Made by a program: the position numbers and the translations under genes. The notes under the pieces are model-generated. The model saw only the letters and a list, made by a program, of their open reading frames with translations, was not told where the DNA came from and made no database searches. A stretch of 42,860 nt of DNA from NCBI RefSeq assembly GCF_018323885.1, contig NZ_AP024588.1, positions 1 to 42,860 on the forward strand, in the 5' to 3' direction. Position 1 is the first letter of the stretch. Every line of letters begins with the position of its first letter. This document shows positions 16,530 to 24,879 of this stretch, one piece after another. This DNA is from Citrobacter amalonaticus (GTDB lineage: Bacteria > Pseudomonadota > Gammaproteobacteria > Enterobacterales > Enterobacteriaceae).

Positions 16530-18467
16530 TTAGCTTGTTGCGCCAGTGCTGTAATCGACACCAGAGATAACAGCTACTGCTGCATCACGGCGACGTTTCC
16601 AGTTAATCCAGCGCTCTGCACGAATTGCTACGCTGTTGGTCTGGAACATGGATACCAGTTCAACAGGGGTTGGTGTCGTGCTGTCATGGGTAGGAGTGCT
16701 CTGCATTTCCAGAGAAGCTTCGCGAGACATATCAACGGCAACACCGCCATCATCTGCCAGATAAACATCCGGTGCGTTAACCAGCACCAGTTGATTACCA
16801 ACGTACTGGGATACGATCACCGGCAAGCCCTGGAATGTACCACCCAACATGGTCATATCCGGGTACTCTTTCTGGCCTAGTGCGTTTTTGCGCATAGACA
16901 GAGTTAGCGCGGTGGTGCTTGACATCAGCCATACAGCGCCATTTGGTTGCAGGTTGTTGGTAATGAACTGACCGAAAGCAGCCGCAGCATCGGTATCCGG
17001 ATCACCGGTTGACGGAATAGCAGTAATGCCATTGGTGATGGATGCCGGAGAAACATCAGCAACTGCCGCCTTAGCAGGGTCAATGAAGTCGGTATCCAGG
17101 CGAGCAATAACCGCTTCTGCCAGCGCGTTACGCACCAAAGCATCTGCAGACGGGTTAGAGAAGCGGATCAGTTCTTCAGTCAACACCGCGATTGATGCCA
17201 CTTTTGAGAAGCCAAAGGTGATGGTCGCAAAGTCAAACTTAGTCAGAGGCTTGGCTTTACCCTGACCTACCCAGCTTGCAGAGCCACCTGAAGTTTGCGC
17301 AGGGATACGAACGTTGAAAGGAACCTGGCGCAGAGAAGGAATATTACCCTGACCAAAGCGACCGATGATGGTTTGCGGACGCAGGAATTCAACGAAGTCC
17401 TGTGCGTAATCCTGATATTCAACCAGAGCGCCAGCCCAGGTTGGGTCAGTAGTGGTGCCTGCACTTACGGCAGCCTTCAGAACGTGATGAAGCTTGGTGT
17501 CTTCTGGATACTGGTTTTTCGCAATCTGGAGCGCTTCAGATCGGCTACCGTTACCGGCAGCAAGAGACTTGGCGAATCGAGCAAAGGCAATACCTTTTTC
17601 CAGTTTCTGCTCAACACGGATGATAGAAGGCGCATTATTTACCACCGTCACTTCACCAGACGCTGCTTTAGTTACCGGCTTGGCGGTTGATGCCATGCTG
17701 GTTTCCATGTCGCGGAGGCGCTTCAGGTGTTCGTCTACTGATTTGATTTCGGTAGACGTGTTGTCATAGCTTTCGGTTTCTTCTGCATCCAGAGTGCGAC
17801 CTTCATCAGCTGCTTTGCTCATGATGTCATTCAGCGAAGCGGCCAGCGCTGCACGCTTGTTTTCGAAACTTTTGATTTGTTCAGCGATATTCATCGTTGG
17901 TTTTCCTTTTTGAGAAGTTTGTTTTTGTGCTGTAGCGCCAGCGGATTGATTTGCTTTAACCACGGGTTTCTCATTGCCAATCGCGGCGAGTAACTGGCGG
18001 TCAAAAGATTTAACTGTCTGAATTGAGCAGTCAGAATTTGCAGGGATTGTTACAGCGGAGACTTCGAGCAATTCCCATTCGAGAAAATGAACGCCACCGC
18101 CGTCGAGATATGCGTATTTGATTGGCTTGAAACCAATCGAAAGCCCTTTTACAAGGCCTGATTTGATGGATGCCCACGCTTCCTCAAGCCTTGCCGCTAA
18201 TTGCGAAGGCATATCAGGAGTTGGCTTTACCAACTGTGCTGTGATTTGCAGCCCCTCTTTAACTTTTTTCGCTGCGCAATTTCCGATTGGTTGTGAGCGG
18301 TCGTGTTGCCATAGAAAAGGGTTTTCGCTGCCAAATTTCGCACCATCAGGCTCCATAATGTCGCCGTCACGGTCCGGTGATGGTGTGGAGGCAATGCCGG
18401 TGATAATCCGTTTATCCTCATCCACCGCTTTCACCGTCATGATGGTACATGCGCGGTCAAGCTTCAT
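16530..18467 (-). CDS. Prohead protease fused to HK97-fold major capsid protein
   Basis: One 645-residue frame joins two normally separate genes. Residues 1-155 are a U35/S78 prohead protease with His55 (LWQHDRSQPIG) and Ser110 (VKGLSIGFKP). After a Gln/Lys/Ala-rich linker (about 160-190), residues 192-275 are the helical delta/scaffold region and about 280-645 the HK97-fold capsid (for example PSLRQVPFNVRIPAQTSGG, SASWVGQGKAKPLTKFDFA). An in-frame ATG at 17894 (Met192) has AAGGA 9 bases upstream, so a free capsid of 454 residues is probably also made. A strong terminator lies upstream at 18487-18507. Confidence 0.92.
   Translation of the reverse strand: MKLDRACTIMTVKAVDEDKRIITGIASTPSPDRDGDIMEPDGAKFGSENPFLWQHDRSQPIGNCAAKKVKEGLQITAQLVKPTPDMPSQLAARLEEAWASIKSGLVKGLSIGFKPIKYAYLDGGGVHFLEWELLEVSAVTIPANSDCSIQTVKSFDRQLLAAIGNEKPVVKANQSAGATAQKQTSQKGKPTMNIAEQIKSFENKRAALAASLNDIMSKAADEGRTLDAEETESYDNTSTEIKSVDEHLKRLRDMETSMASTAKPVTKAASGEVTVVNNAPSIIRVEQKLEKGIAFARFAKSLAAGNGSRSEALQIAKNQYPEDTKLHHVLKAAVSAGTTTDPTWAGALVEYQDYAQDFVEFLRPQTIIGRFGQGNIPSLRQVPFNVRIPAQTSGGSASWVGQGKAKPLTKFDFATITFGFSKVASIAVLTEELIRFSNPSADALVRNALAEAVIARLDTDFIDPAKAAVADVSPASITNGITAIPSTGDPDTDAAAAFGQFITNNLQPNGAVWLMSSTTALTLSMRKNALGQKEYPDMTMLGGTFQGLPVIVSQYVGNQLVLVNAPDVYLADDGGVAVDMSREASLEMQSTPTHDSTTPTPVELVSMFQTNSVAIRAERWINWKRRRDAAVAVISGVDYSTGATS
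17894..17912 (-). promoter_or_regulatory. Internal ribosome binding site for the free capsid protein
   Basis: Within the fused frame the sequence AAAGGAAAACCAACG precedes an in-frame ATG (MNIAEQIKSFE) that marks the natural start of the capsid scaffold region. This gives AAGGA at a workable distance from the start, allowing separate, stronger synthesis of capsid than of protease. Confidence 0.7.
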
Positions 18468-18486
18468 TTTCTGTCCTCCAGAAACG

Positions 18487-18507
18487 AAAAAACCCGCCGA
18501 AGCGGGT
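18487..18507 (-). terminator. Strong rho-independent terminator between terL and protease-capsid
   Basis: On the minus strand ACCCGC-TTCG-GCGGGT followed by TTTTTCG: UUCG tetraloop, 6-bp GC stem and T-run. It lies after the terL stop (18526) and before the protease-capsid start (18467), inside the late operon. Confidence 0.85.
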
Positions 18508-18525
18508 CATTAACTGACGTGAATG

Positions 18526-20184
18526 TCATATGAAAAATACCTGGTAATCTTGTTTCTTCGCCTCTGGGTTCAATGCCATTAACGAGACCGCGTTAAATAG
18601 CGCCATAAGGGGGTCAATCTTTCCTTTACCGCTGGCCTGTTTGGTTATCAGGATTGCGTTACCCTTTGGCTCTACTCTTGCGTTCCCAACGCACCAGGCC
18701 ATCATTGGCTGACCACCATGAATCAGGACACCTTCTGCAAGTTTTCGCTCAGTAGTCTTGATTGCACCACCAAGTTTCCACCCCTGACTAACACCTACTA
18801 CGGCATCTTCAGGTATTTCAGCCTCTACAAGCGCATCCAGAATCTGACCTACGCCTGACGGGTCAATGCCAATTTTGTCGAGCAGCTCCGCATCATGAAT
18901 GCGGCTGACGTACTCTGCCACCTCTTCAGTGTCTTGACCTACTCTCTTAACGATTGTCAGGTCTCCCGCTCTCACAAAGTCGTAAAAGCGTGATTCTTCG
19001 CTCTTACGCCTTCGAACAGCGATTTCATGCGCCCATGCATGGCCCCAACCAATCCATTCTCGAGTTTCTGTATCGCGTCCAATGACATAAAGCCCTAAAA
19101 GGTCATCGAGACCACCGCCATCAATACCAACGGTGACAACTTCTGAGCGAGAAAGGATATCGTTAAAGCTGACAGGTCTGATCTGAGCTTCCCAGAAGTC
19201 AACGCCAGCCCATCTGTCACTGCGCAGGTTGAGACCGATCTCAATATTGAGGTGTTTAGCAAGGAATTGCTGTAACGTGCCGTCAGTTTTGTTCTGGTTC
19301 TTCAGTAGTTGGTCAGCAATCCATTCTTCACTAACCGAGCGCCCGATGTTTGGATTGGTGATGTAGAAGTTTTTTGGCTCAAGGTAAGCCTTGCTTTCAA
19401 CCATCGAATCAGGAAACTCATAAAGTATTCCCAGCGTTTTTTGGTCTTTTATCTTCCCGTCACGCACAGAACGCCAGTAATCAAGGCGTTCCTTGAACAC
19501 CCCTGTTGGCGGCTCATCACTTTGCGTCGTCAGGAAGATTACCCACCCCTCGTTACGCGATACCTGACCACCAAGCGCTTCCATAAACATGGCTTCGGCA
19601 TTAGCACGCTTGCCAAACAACCAAAGTTCATCAACCAGAATGCGCCCAGACTTCTTACCTGAAACCGTGTCGGTGTCAGCAGCTACAACTTTGAGCGTAT
19701 TTCTCGTTACCCGATGCGTGATAGTTCTGATATGGTCCTGAATCTGGAACATATCTGAAAGCTCTTCATCGGCGCGTATCATCCCGGCAGCGGGTTTAAA
19801 ACTGTTATCAGCGACCTCTTTAGTCGGCGCGAGAATCAGGTGCTCTTCATCTTCACGCCAGCACAGGATTAATGCAGTCAGCATAATTCCTGCGGCGATG
19901 GTCGATTTTGTATTTTTTTTCGAGATAAGCAGACCATATTCGCGGATTAGCTGCTTCCCTGTCTCAGCTTCATAGCCGCCGAATATGGCATTAACAAAGT
20001 CAAATACCCACTCCTCTGAGCATTCACCAAATGTCGGCTTACCTGGCAAATCAGAAACGCGCAACTCTTTGAAGATGGAAAGCGCCTGCTCTGCCTGGTG
20101 TGGAAAAATGGGTGGAGGAATGATTGACTCGCCTTTAATCAGTTTCGATTCCCAGTCAGGACAAGCAGTAGACCATTCAGACAT
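18526..20184 (-). CDS. terL: Terminase large subunit (HK97 type)
   Basis: 552 residues. The ATPase half has the HK97-type degenerate Walker A (LLISKKNTKST, about 92-102) and Walker B RILVDELWLFG (about 182-192); the nuclease half has acidic motifs GIDGGGLDDLLG (about 355) and a later Asp in KIGIDPSGVGQ. It powers DNA packaging into the procapsid and cuts the concatemer. It follows terS by 3 bases. The pairing with an HNH gene upstream suggests a cos-type phage. Confidence 0.92.
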   Translation of the reverse strand: MSEWSTACPDWESKLIKGESIIPPPIFPHQAEQALSIFKELRVSDLPGKPTFGECSEEWVFDFVNAIFGGYEAETGKQLIREYGLLISKKNTKSTIAAGIMLTALILCWREDEEHLILAPTKEVADNSFKPAAGMIRADEELSDMFQIQDHIRTITHRVTRNTLKVVAADTDTVSGKKSGRILVDELWLFGKRANAEAMFMEALGGQVSRNEGWVIFLTTQSDEPPTGVFKERLDYWRSVRDGKIKDQKTLGILYEFPDSMVESKAYLEPKNFYITNPNIGRSVSEEWIADQLLKNQNKTDGTLQQFLAKHLNIEIGLNLRSDRWAGVDFWEAQIRPVSFNDILSRSEVVTVGIDGGGLDDLLGLYVIGRDTETREWIGWGHAWAHEIAVRRRKSEESRFYDFVRAGDLTIVKRVGQDTEEVAEYVSRIHDAELLDKIGIDPSGVGQILDALVEAEIPEDAVVGVSQGWKLGGAIKTTERKLAEGVLIHGGQPMMAWCVGNARVEPKGNAILITKQASGKGKIDPLMALFNAVSLMALNPEAKKQDYQVFFI

Positions 20185-20187
20185 GGA

Positions 20188-20646
20188 TTACCCCTTGTTA
20201 TTCACGACCAGTTTAGGTGGCGTCATTGCTCCAAATTTATTAACAGCTTTTTTAGCAGCCTCGTTCTTGGCAGCTTTCTTCCCGGGCTCTGCGATTTTCT
20301 GGCAAACATATGGAGCAAGCTTTGCAGCAGCTTCAAGACTCAGTTTTGGATCGACAAGTATGTTGTCGTTCATGATTTTCTTCATGACTTCAATCGGGTC
20401 TTCGTACCGTGGAGGAATTTCGACATGAAGGACCGACTCTATTTTATGTTCTTCCACTTCGTCGCAAACTCCATCTGGAAGATTCTTCACTCGCTCCATG
20501 TAAGTCAGCACATCTTTGTCTTTAGCCAACTGACTGCCTTTTATCTTCGCTGTCTTTTCGCTATATCCTGCCGATTTTGCTGATTGTGTTTGGTTTTCGC
20601 CCCGTATCAGGGCATCAGCAAACTTCTTTTTTTGCCCTGTAAGCAT
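20188..20646 (-). CDS. terS: Terminase small subunit
   Basis: 152 residues from the ATG at 20646 (GAGG 5 bases upstream); a GTG two codons earlier is weaker. The start MLTGQKKKFADALIRGENQTQSA with the helix-turn-helix KSAGYSEKTAKIKGSQL is typical of the Terminase_2 DNA-recognition family. It recognises the packaging site. The C-terminus is Lys/Ala-rich. Confidence 0.88.
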   Translation of the reverse strand: MLTGQKKKFADALIRGENQTQSAKSAGYSEKTAKIKGSQLAKDKDVLTYMERVKNLPDGVCDEVEEHKIESVLHVEIPPRYEDPIEVMKKIMNDNILVDPKLSLEAAAKLAPYVCQKIAEPGKKAAKNEAAKKAVNKFGAMTPPKLVVNNKG

Positions 20647-20652
20647 GTACAC

Positions 20653-20782
20653 CTCATAGGTTTATAGGGTTAACGCTGGGGTTAACTATTCCGATTCAGG
20701 GGAAATTTTCTGCGCGTGAGAGGGGGCGCGGTGTCTTAGGTTTTTAACCTTTTCCTCCGCTCATACCCCCCCATGTATTTGG
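20653..20782. other. Non-coding stretch between HNH and terS, candidate cos region
   Basis: About 130 bases with no ORF. It has two GTTAAC palindromes in a direct repeat GGGTTAAC (20668-20675 and 20681-20688) and a G-rich run GAGAGGGGGCGCGG (20717-20730). In HK97-like phages the cohesive-end site lies between the HNH gene and terS. No cut site can be read directly, so this is inference from position and base pattern. Confidence 0.4.
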
Positions 20783-21151
20783 TCAGAGGATTACGATGCC
20801 ATTCTGCGAATTATCTTGCGGTACAGGATGCTTGAGCGCCTCACTGTCAGGTTGATTCGTTGATGCTTCACGCGATGACTTACCAGAGTGACACTCTATG
20901 CACAGCGTCCATAGATTGCGCTCATCGTTGTCGCCACCGAACTGTAGCGCTATGCGGTGATCAAGCTCACTGTCATGCAGGTCGACTACTCTTTTGCACA
21001 TGCAGCAATGACCGCCATCACGCACATAGATACGACGCTTGAGGCTTACCCTGGCACTACCACTGATACGACGATGTTCACCATAGATAGGTTTGATTCT
21101 TCTTGTGTCGATAACCTTCAGGCGTGGCTGTAGCGTCTTTAGCTTAGACAT
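20783..21151 (-). CDS. HNH endonuclease
   Basis: 122 residues with two CxxC pairs (CCMCKR near 49 and CIECHSG near 87) and the HNH core ELDHRIALQFGG...NLWTLCIECH. HK97-type phages place such an enzyme beside terS, where it works with terminase to cut cos DNA. Start MSKLKTLQPRLKVID overlaps the upstream gene by 8 bases. Confidence 0.88.
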   Translation of the reverse strand: MSKLKTLQPRLKVIDTRRIKPIYGEHRRISGSARVSLKRRIYVRDGGHCCMCKRVVDLHDSELDHRIALQFGGDNDERNLWTLCIECHSGKSSREASTNQPDSEALKHPVPQDNSQNGIVIL

Positions 21152-21737
21152 GTAACCTCCATGCTCTTCGGCGTTCTGTCCGAGGCTGGTTGTCTCTGGC
21201 TGGCTCTACTGGTTGTCCGTCTGCATGGTCAACGAGTGAGTAACATGGATAGACAACAGGACCACCGTAAGCATCACCGACTGCATAGTCTGCTGCTTTG
21301 CTGTGATTCCATTTATCCAGCACTCGCTTGATGTGCTGCTGCGGTACGCTGTAGCAGACGCCATGTATGAGCCGAGGAAGAGTGATGTAGTCTGCTCTTG
21401 CCTTATCTGCTGCCATTAGCTTTGTAGCTATGTCGAGTTGATACTGAGGCGGACGCCCAGTACCGAGATAGAAAGAAACCAGAGCATCAGGGAAGCGAGC
21501 TATCCATTCAGCCGCCTTGTCAGCGAACCCGTCCACGGGTAACGCATCGTCTTCTACGATGACTACTCGACATGATTGCTCGGCTGCCCACTCAATGGCT
21601 CGACGGTGATTCCAGTTAGCGCCGTGATTACCTTCATCAATGAGCAAATGTGCATCGAGTTCATGTGCGAGGAACACAGCCGCTGCGAATCGTTCATGAT
21701 GGGCAACAACAACAAACTTTACTTGTGCTTCCACCAT
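21144..21737 (-). CDS. Glycosyltransferase-like protein (GT25-like)
   Basis: 197 residues. Contains RVVIVEDDALPVDGF (about 58-72), the acidic EDD motif of GT25-type sugar transferases, after NHRRAIEWA, a donor-binding-like segment. It has no signal peptide or membrane segment. It overlaps the larger glycosyltransferase by 19 bases and the HNH gene by 8 bases, so it is in the late operon. It might sugar a phage protein or DNA; O-antigen modification is less likely because no flippase or membrane partner is present. I cannot name the substrate. Confidence 0.65.
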   Translation of the reverse strand: MVEAQVKFVVVAHHERFAAAVFLAHELDAHLLIDEGNHGANWNHRRAIEWAAEQSCRVVIVEDDALPVDGFADKAAEWIARFPDALVSFYLGTGRPPQYQLDIATKLMAADKARADYITLPRLIHGVCYSVPQQHIKRVLDKWNHSKAADYAVGDAYGGPVVYPCYSLVDHADGQPVEPARDNQPRTERRRAWRLHV

Positions 21738-23179
21738 GCCAACTCCTTGCCGATGCCATCAGACTTAAATATCGTGTGGATAAGCGGTCCGGTAATTACC
21801 TTATCGCCAAATGACTTAGCCACAATGCCGAACGCACCCATATCAACTTTCGTTTCAGGGGCTTTCTCAATCTTCCAGAATCGATGGCTTTCAATCAGGT
21901 AATGCTGGCGAATGATTCGATGAGCGAACTCCATAACGTCTTCACGGCTACCACCTAACAAACCTGCATTGAGCAGTGGTTCATTACGATGTTGTTCAAT
22001 GAAGTCGCTGTACGCCTTTCCGTGATGGTTTGCCTTCATCCACTGGTCATCGTAGGTCTTATGCTCAGAGCCAACGTATATTTTGCCAGGCTCCATTTCT
22101 GCCCATGGTTCTCTTAACATCTCGACATCGGTTCCATCGGTACACCAGACGAAACCATATTCAGGGTGTTCGCGCAGGTGCTGATAGATATGCAGCCAAC
22201 GGGCAAAGTAAGGACTCATTGAAACACATGGCACCTTAACCAATTGGGCACCATCAGGTGAATCATTCAACTCATCTGCAAGGACTACTGCTTTAGCTCC
22301 TGATATTGATTTAGCCCACAACTGAAGCATGTCAGGCGAGGATATCATCTTCGTGCCGCGTTGAGGGTCTGGCTGGCTGGTCAGTAGAGTAGTGATTACA
22401 ACGTTATTCTGTTTGCGATATGGTGCATATCCTGCATAGCCACTGTCTCGACGCTCGTTGTAGATTGTCACATTACGCTTTACCAGTGCTTCACGGTCAG
22501 GGCGTGGAATTGACCTATTTCCTTCTTCGTATTCATCCATTGAGTGAATCAGCTTTTCAGAGCCAACCACATCAGCAAACGCCCATGTCGACAAACCAGC
22601 ATTGTAGATACGAAGAGCTAAGTCAGGATGCTCGTACATACCACGACCGTATACCGGATCAAAGCCGCCAACCTTCTCAATGGCGCTGCGGTGGTAATAA
22701 AGCATTACACCGCGCTGACCTGTGTATGCAACATGCTTATCATCGCGATAAAGCACGGTCATATCGTTAATCTTTCGTGGGCCAGCGAGGTCAAGAAACT
22801 GATAAGCCAAATGGGGCTCTGGTGACTCGATGTAGGGCAGATGCCAATTATCAGCTATTGGCCATGCATCATCGTCCCACAAAAACAGATATTCACATCC
22901 AGCATCAATTAGAACTTCAAGGCTTGCATTCTTGGATGCCACAATCCCTAACGAAATTTCATGCCTGATCAGTTTGATGTTATCTGGAGCAATAGCAGGT
23001 GGATTCGAACCATCATCAACAACCACGACAAAAGCATTACTCTGTAGATGCTTCATGTGCTGCTCAATGGCGCGTTTCAGTACATCAGGCCGATTGTGAG
23101 TGGTTATGGCTATACCAATTCTGCTACTCACCTTATCTTCTGGTACGTATTTCACACCATCAATTTCAACATTCATCAT
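21719..23179 (-). CDS. Two-domain glycosyltransferase, GT2-type N-terminus
   Basis: 486 residues. The N-terminal half is a GT-A fold of family 2: IGIAITTHNRPDVL (about 21-34), VVVVDDGSNPPA (about 51-62), LFLWDDDAWP with the DxD-like metal site (about 97-106), and a GGFDPVYGRG acceptor-side motif near 172. The C-terminal half (from about 255) is a second, different domain with FVWCTDGTDVEML. No membrane segment. It lies between lysis genes and the packaging genes and is co-transcribed with them, which suggests late activity on a phage component rather than lysogenic conversion. Start Met1 or Met2 are both possible. Confidence 0.75.
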   Translation of the reverse strand: MMNVEIDGVKYVPEDKVSSRIGIAITTHNRPDVLKRAIEQHMKHLQSNAFVVVVDDGSNPPAIAPDNIKLIRHEISLGIVASKNASLEVLIDAGCEYLFLWDDDAWPIADNWHLPYIESPEPHLAYQFLDLAGPRKINDMTVLYRDDKHVAYTGQRGVMLYYHRSAIEKVGGFDPVYGRGMYEHPDLALRIYNAGLSTWAFADVVGSEKLIHSMDEYEEGNRSIPRPDREALVKRNVTIYNERRDSGYAGYAPYRKQNNVVITTLLTSQPDPQRGTKMISSPDMLQLWAKSISGAKAVVLADELNDSPDGAQLVKVPCVSMSPYFARWLHIYQHLREHPEYGFVWCTDGTDVEMLREPWAEMEPGKIYVGSEHKTYDDQWMKANHHGKAYSDFIEQHRNEPLLNAGLLGGSREDVMEFAHRIIRQHYLIESHRFWKIEKAPETKVDMGAFGIVAKSFGDKVITGPLIHTIFKSDGIGKELAWWKHK

Positions 23180-23185
23180 GGTGCC

Positions 23186-23470
23186 TCAACGTCTAACAGC
23201 AGTATCGCGCATGATTTTCCCAGAGTTGCCTTCAACCGCTTCTTTAATTTTATTTTTGAGAAGTTCTGGATCGCCACTCAAATTAATTGCAACTTCAGGA
23301 TAATGGGATAGTGTCGTCTTGCCAGTGATTTGAGTAGTTACTGACAAAGTAGGAAGACCTTCTCCTACTGCATGGTTAAAACTTATCGAGGTTAAGCCAT
23401 CAACCAAGACGCCATCCACAATGAGGTGTACGTATTTTCCTTCCTCATATTTAATTTCAAGGTTTTTCAT
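23186..23470 (-). CDS. Small unknown protein behind a C4-like leader
   Basis: 94 residues starting MKNLEIKYEEGKYVHLIVDGV, mixed strand and helix, with no membrane segment. I do not recognise a family. Its ribosome site (AAAAGG) is the last bases of the 120-bp repeat at 23479-23598, the same leader that precedes the broken antirepressor gene, so the two genes likely share an RNA-based control. It lies 6 bases before the glycosyltransferase start. Confidence 0.65.
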   Translation of the reverse strand: MKNLEIKYEEGKYVHLIVDGVLVDGLTSISFNHAVGEGLPTLSVTTQITGKTTLSHYPEVAINLSGDPELLKNKIKEAVEGNSGKIMRDTAVRR

Positions 23471-23478
23471 GTGCGTTT

Positions 23479-23598
23479 CCTTTTAGAAAGTGAGCCTGTC
23501 TCACAGAAAAGCCGCCCGAGAGAGGTCGCCACCTATAACGGCATTTCTCAGGCTCGCTTACTGAAAGGCTCTCGTTGTAAATTGCGCGTGAGATGCGC
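23479..23598 (-). repeat. 120-bp direct repeat, copy 1: C4-like antisense RNA leader
   Basis: Identical over all 120 bases to 25715-25834. On the minus strand it can fold as an outer stem GAGCCTG/CAGGCTC, an inner stem GCCG/CGGC and a small hairpin AGGT-GGCG-ACCT, with CGAGAG near its 5' end complementary to CTCTCG in a loop. This cloverleaf and the word GGTGGCGACCTCTCTCGGG resemble the C4 antisense RNA of P1/P7 and many prophages. It ends in AAAAGG, the ribosome site of the gene at 23186-23470. That it acts as a C4 RNA is inference from structure and context. Confidence 0.6.
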
Positions 23599-23604
23599 GG
23601 TAAC

Positions 23605-23630
23605 AAAAAAAGCCCAACCGGAGTCAGGCT
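23605..23630 (-). terminator. Terminator after the lysis genes
   Basis: On the minus strand AGCC and GGCT close a stem-loop followed by TTTTTTTG. It lies between the Rz stop (23653) and the C4-like repeat, so transcripts reaching the glycosyltransferase and packaging genes must pass it. Confidence 0.6.
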
Positions 23631-23652
23631 GTTCTGTTTAGTTGATGACGAA

Positions 23653-24114
23653 TCACTTTAGGCACTGCGTCCTGATATATTCCTGCAGATAGCCAACCTG
23701 TTTCGTCACTGTGACGATTCGCTCTCTGAGGGTGAAATAATCCCGTTCAGCGGAGTCATTAAGTCTGGGGCTGGAAGCATCGCCCATGCTGCCGGTGCTG
23801 GTCGCTCCGTTCGCTGGACATTTGGCGTTGATGCGCAACCCACACTTGCCAGTGCGAATACAGTGCTGAAGATCATCAAGCTGCTTTTTCGCATCTGCAA
23901 GTTCTCCGGTGTATTTGGCATCCAGTGCAGCGGCATCACGCTGGCGAGTCTGCATGTCTTTGATGGTGTCGTTAGCCAGGCTGAGACTCTTGGTGGCTTT
24001 GTCGCGCTGGTCTTTGTAGGTGATGGCGTTGTCGCGGTAGTGATTAACAGCCCAACCCAGCGACACTATGATGCAGACAACCACAGCGATGATGATTGCA
24101 GTTACCCTGCTCAT
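23653..24114 (-). CDS. Rz: Rz-like inner-membrane spanin subunit
   Basis: 153 residues from the ATG at 24114, giving [20 protein letters not shown], a signal-anchor very close to lambda Rz, followed by [11 protein letters not shown] and a long coiled coil, then [19 protein letters not shown] as in lambda and P22. Rz spans the periplasm with Rz1 to fuse the membranes in the last step of lysis. Rz1 is encoded inside it in another frame. A longer start at 24132 is possible but lacks the family N-terminus. Confidence 0.93.
   Translation of the reverse strand: MSRVTAIIIAVVVCIIVSLGWAVNHYRDNAITYKDQRDKATKSLSLANDTIKDMQTRQRDAAALDAKYTGELADAKKQLDDLQHCIRTGKCGLRINAKCPANGATSTGSMGDASSPRLNDSAERDYFTLRERIVTVTKQVGYLQEYIRTQCLK
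23706..23894 (-). CDS. Rz1: Rz1-like outer-membrane lipoprotein (spanin)
   Basis: 62 residues in a different frame within Rz, as in lambda. [20 protein letters not shown] is a lipoprotein signal ending in a lipobox (ASVGC); the mature part is Pro-rich (RPAPAAW) and ends with the shared [11 protein letters not shown]. An internal Met7 is an alternative start. Confidence 0.9.
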   Translation of the reverse strand: MRKSSLMIFSTVFALASVGCASTPNVQRTERPAPAAWAMLPAPDLMTPLNGIISPSESESSQ

Positions 24115-24599
24115 TTCTGACTCCAGGTACAAACCTCATATTCAACGTCTCGCCGGTTCATTAGCCCTTTCCACTTCTTGCCACCTGCATATACCCAGCG
24201 CTTAAGCTCAGAGCATGCTCCAGCATAATCTTTCGCATTGAGCTTCTTCAGTAGAGTGGAGTTGATGGTTGCGGTAGCGCCGACGTTGTAAGCAAAGCTG
24301 TATATTGCTGCTCTCTGAGTTTCAGTGGTCGGTACTTTGATATGCGGATCAACCTGAGTTGCAATCCGTTTTAAATCTTTCCTGGTTAGAGCATCGCATT
24401 CTTTGTCGGTATATCGCTTATCCTGAACAATGTCAGATCCAGTGTGACCATCACAAACAGTCAGCACACCGACGACATCGCGATAAGGGACATACTCCCT
24501 TCCCTCTAATCCATCCTTTCCTGACAACATGACTGTAGCGATAGCAATGGCACCACCACCTAAAGTGGCAGCGATTTTATTTCGCAAGGTGCTGTTCAT
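24111..24599 (-). CDS. R: SAR endolysin (T4-type lysozyme)
   Basis: 162 residues. Residues 12-25 ([14 protein letters not shown]) are a weakly hydrophobic Gly/Ala-rich signal-arrest-release segment. The lysozyme triad fits E-x8-D-x5-T: Glu32, Asp41, Thr47. It resembles the phage 21 and P22-group enzymes. It is tethered to the membrane until the pinholin depolarises it, then cuts peptidoglycan. It overlaps the holin gene by 1 base and Rz by 4 bases. Confidence 0.93.
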   Translation of the reverse strand: MNSTLRNKIAATLGGGAIAIATVMLSGKDGLEGREYVPYRDVVGVLTVCDGHTGSDIVQDKRYTDKECDALTRKDLKRIATQVDPHIKVPTTETQRAAIYSFAYNVGATATINSTLLKKLNAKDYAGACSELKRWVYAGGKKWKGLMNRRDVEYEVCTWSQK

Positions 24600-24871
24600 C
24601 AGATTTCCTTGGGTGCTTTCTGACCGAGTTCGGCGATAACCGTGGCTGTAGCTGATGGATTTCTGGAGTCTGTTTTATTCAAAATGTCCTGCAGTATCTT
24701 CGTTCGCTTCATTTGCTCACGCTTGTTGAGCCGGTAAGTCAGAACGCCGAGGATAATGCTGAACGCGACGCCAATGATGAAGCCCCAGTCCTGTAGAGAA
24801 AGGCTGGCAAAGAAAGCCGCAAGACCAGCGCTACCGTATGAAGCATTGCTGTATCTTTCGTCCATCTTCAT
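24599..24871 (-). CDS. Class II (pinholin-type) holin with a dual start
   Basis: 90 residues from ATG 24871. The start reads MKMDERYSNASYGSAG, with a second ATG at 24865, copying the phage 21 S dual-start design where the longer form with an extra Lys is the antiholin. Two membrane segments are visible: about residues 13-27 (Gly/Ala/Ser-rich, SAR-like TM1) and 31-48 (FIIGVAFSIILGVLTY). It is paired with a SAR endolysin, as pinholins are. A hairpin covers the ribosome site. Confidence 0.85.
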   Translation of the reverse strand: MKMDERYSNASYGSAGLAAFFASLSLQDWGFIIGVAFSIILGVLTYRLNKREQMKRTKILQDILNKTDSRNPSATATVIAELGQKAPKEI

Positions 24872-24879
24872 TTTCTCAC

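Noticed and set aside
16503..16880. Plus-strand frame opposite the capsid gene
   Set aside because: Shadow of a strongly supported gene, without promoter or ribosome site.
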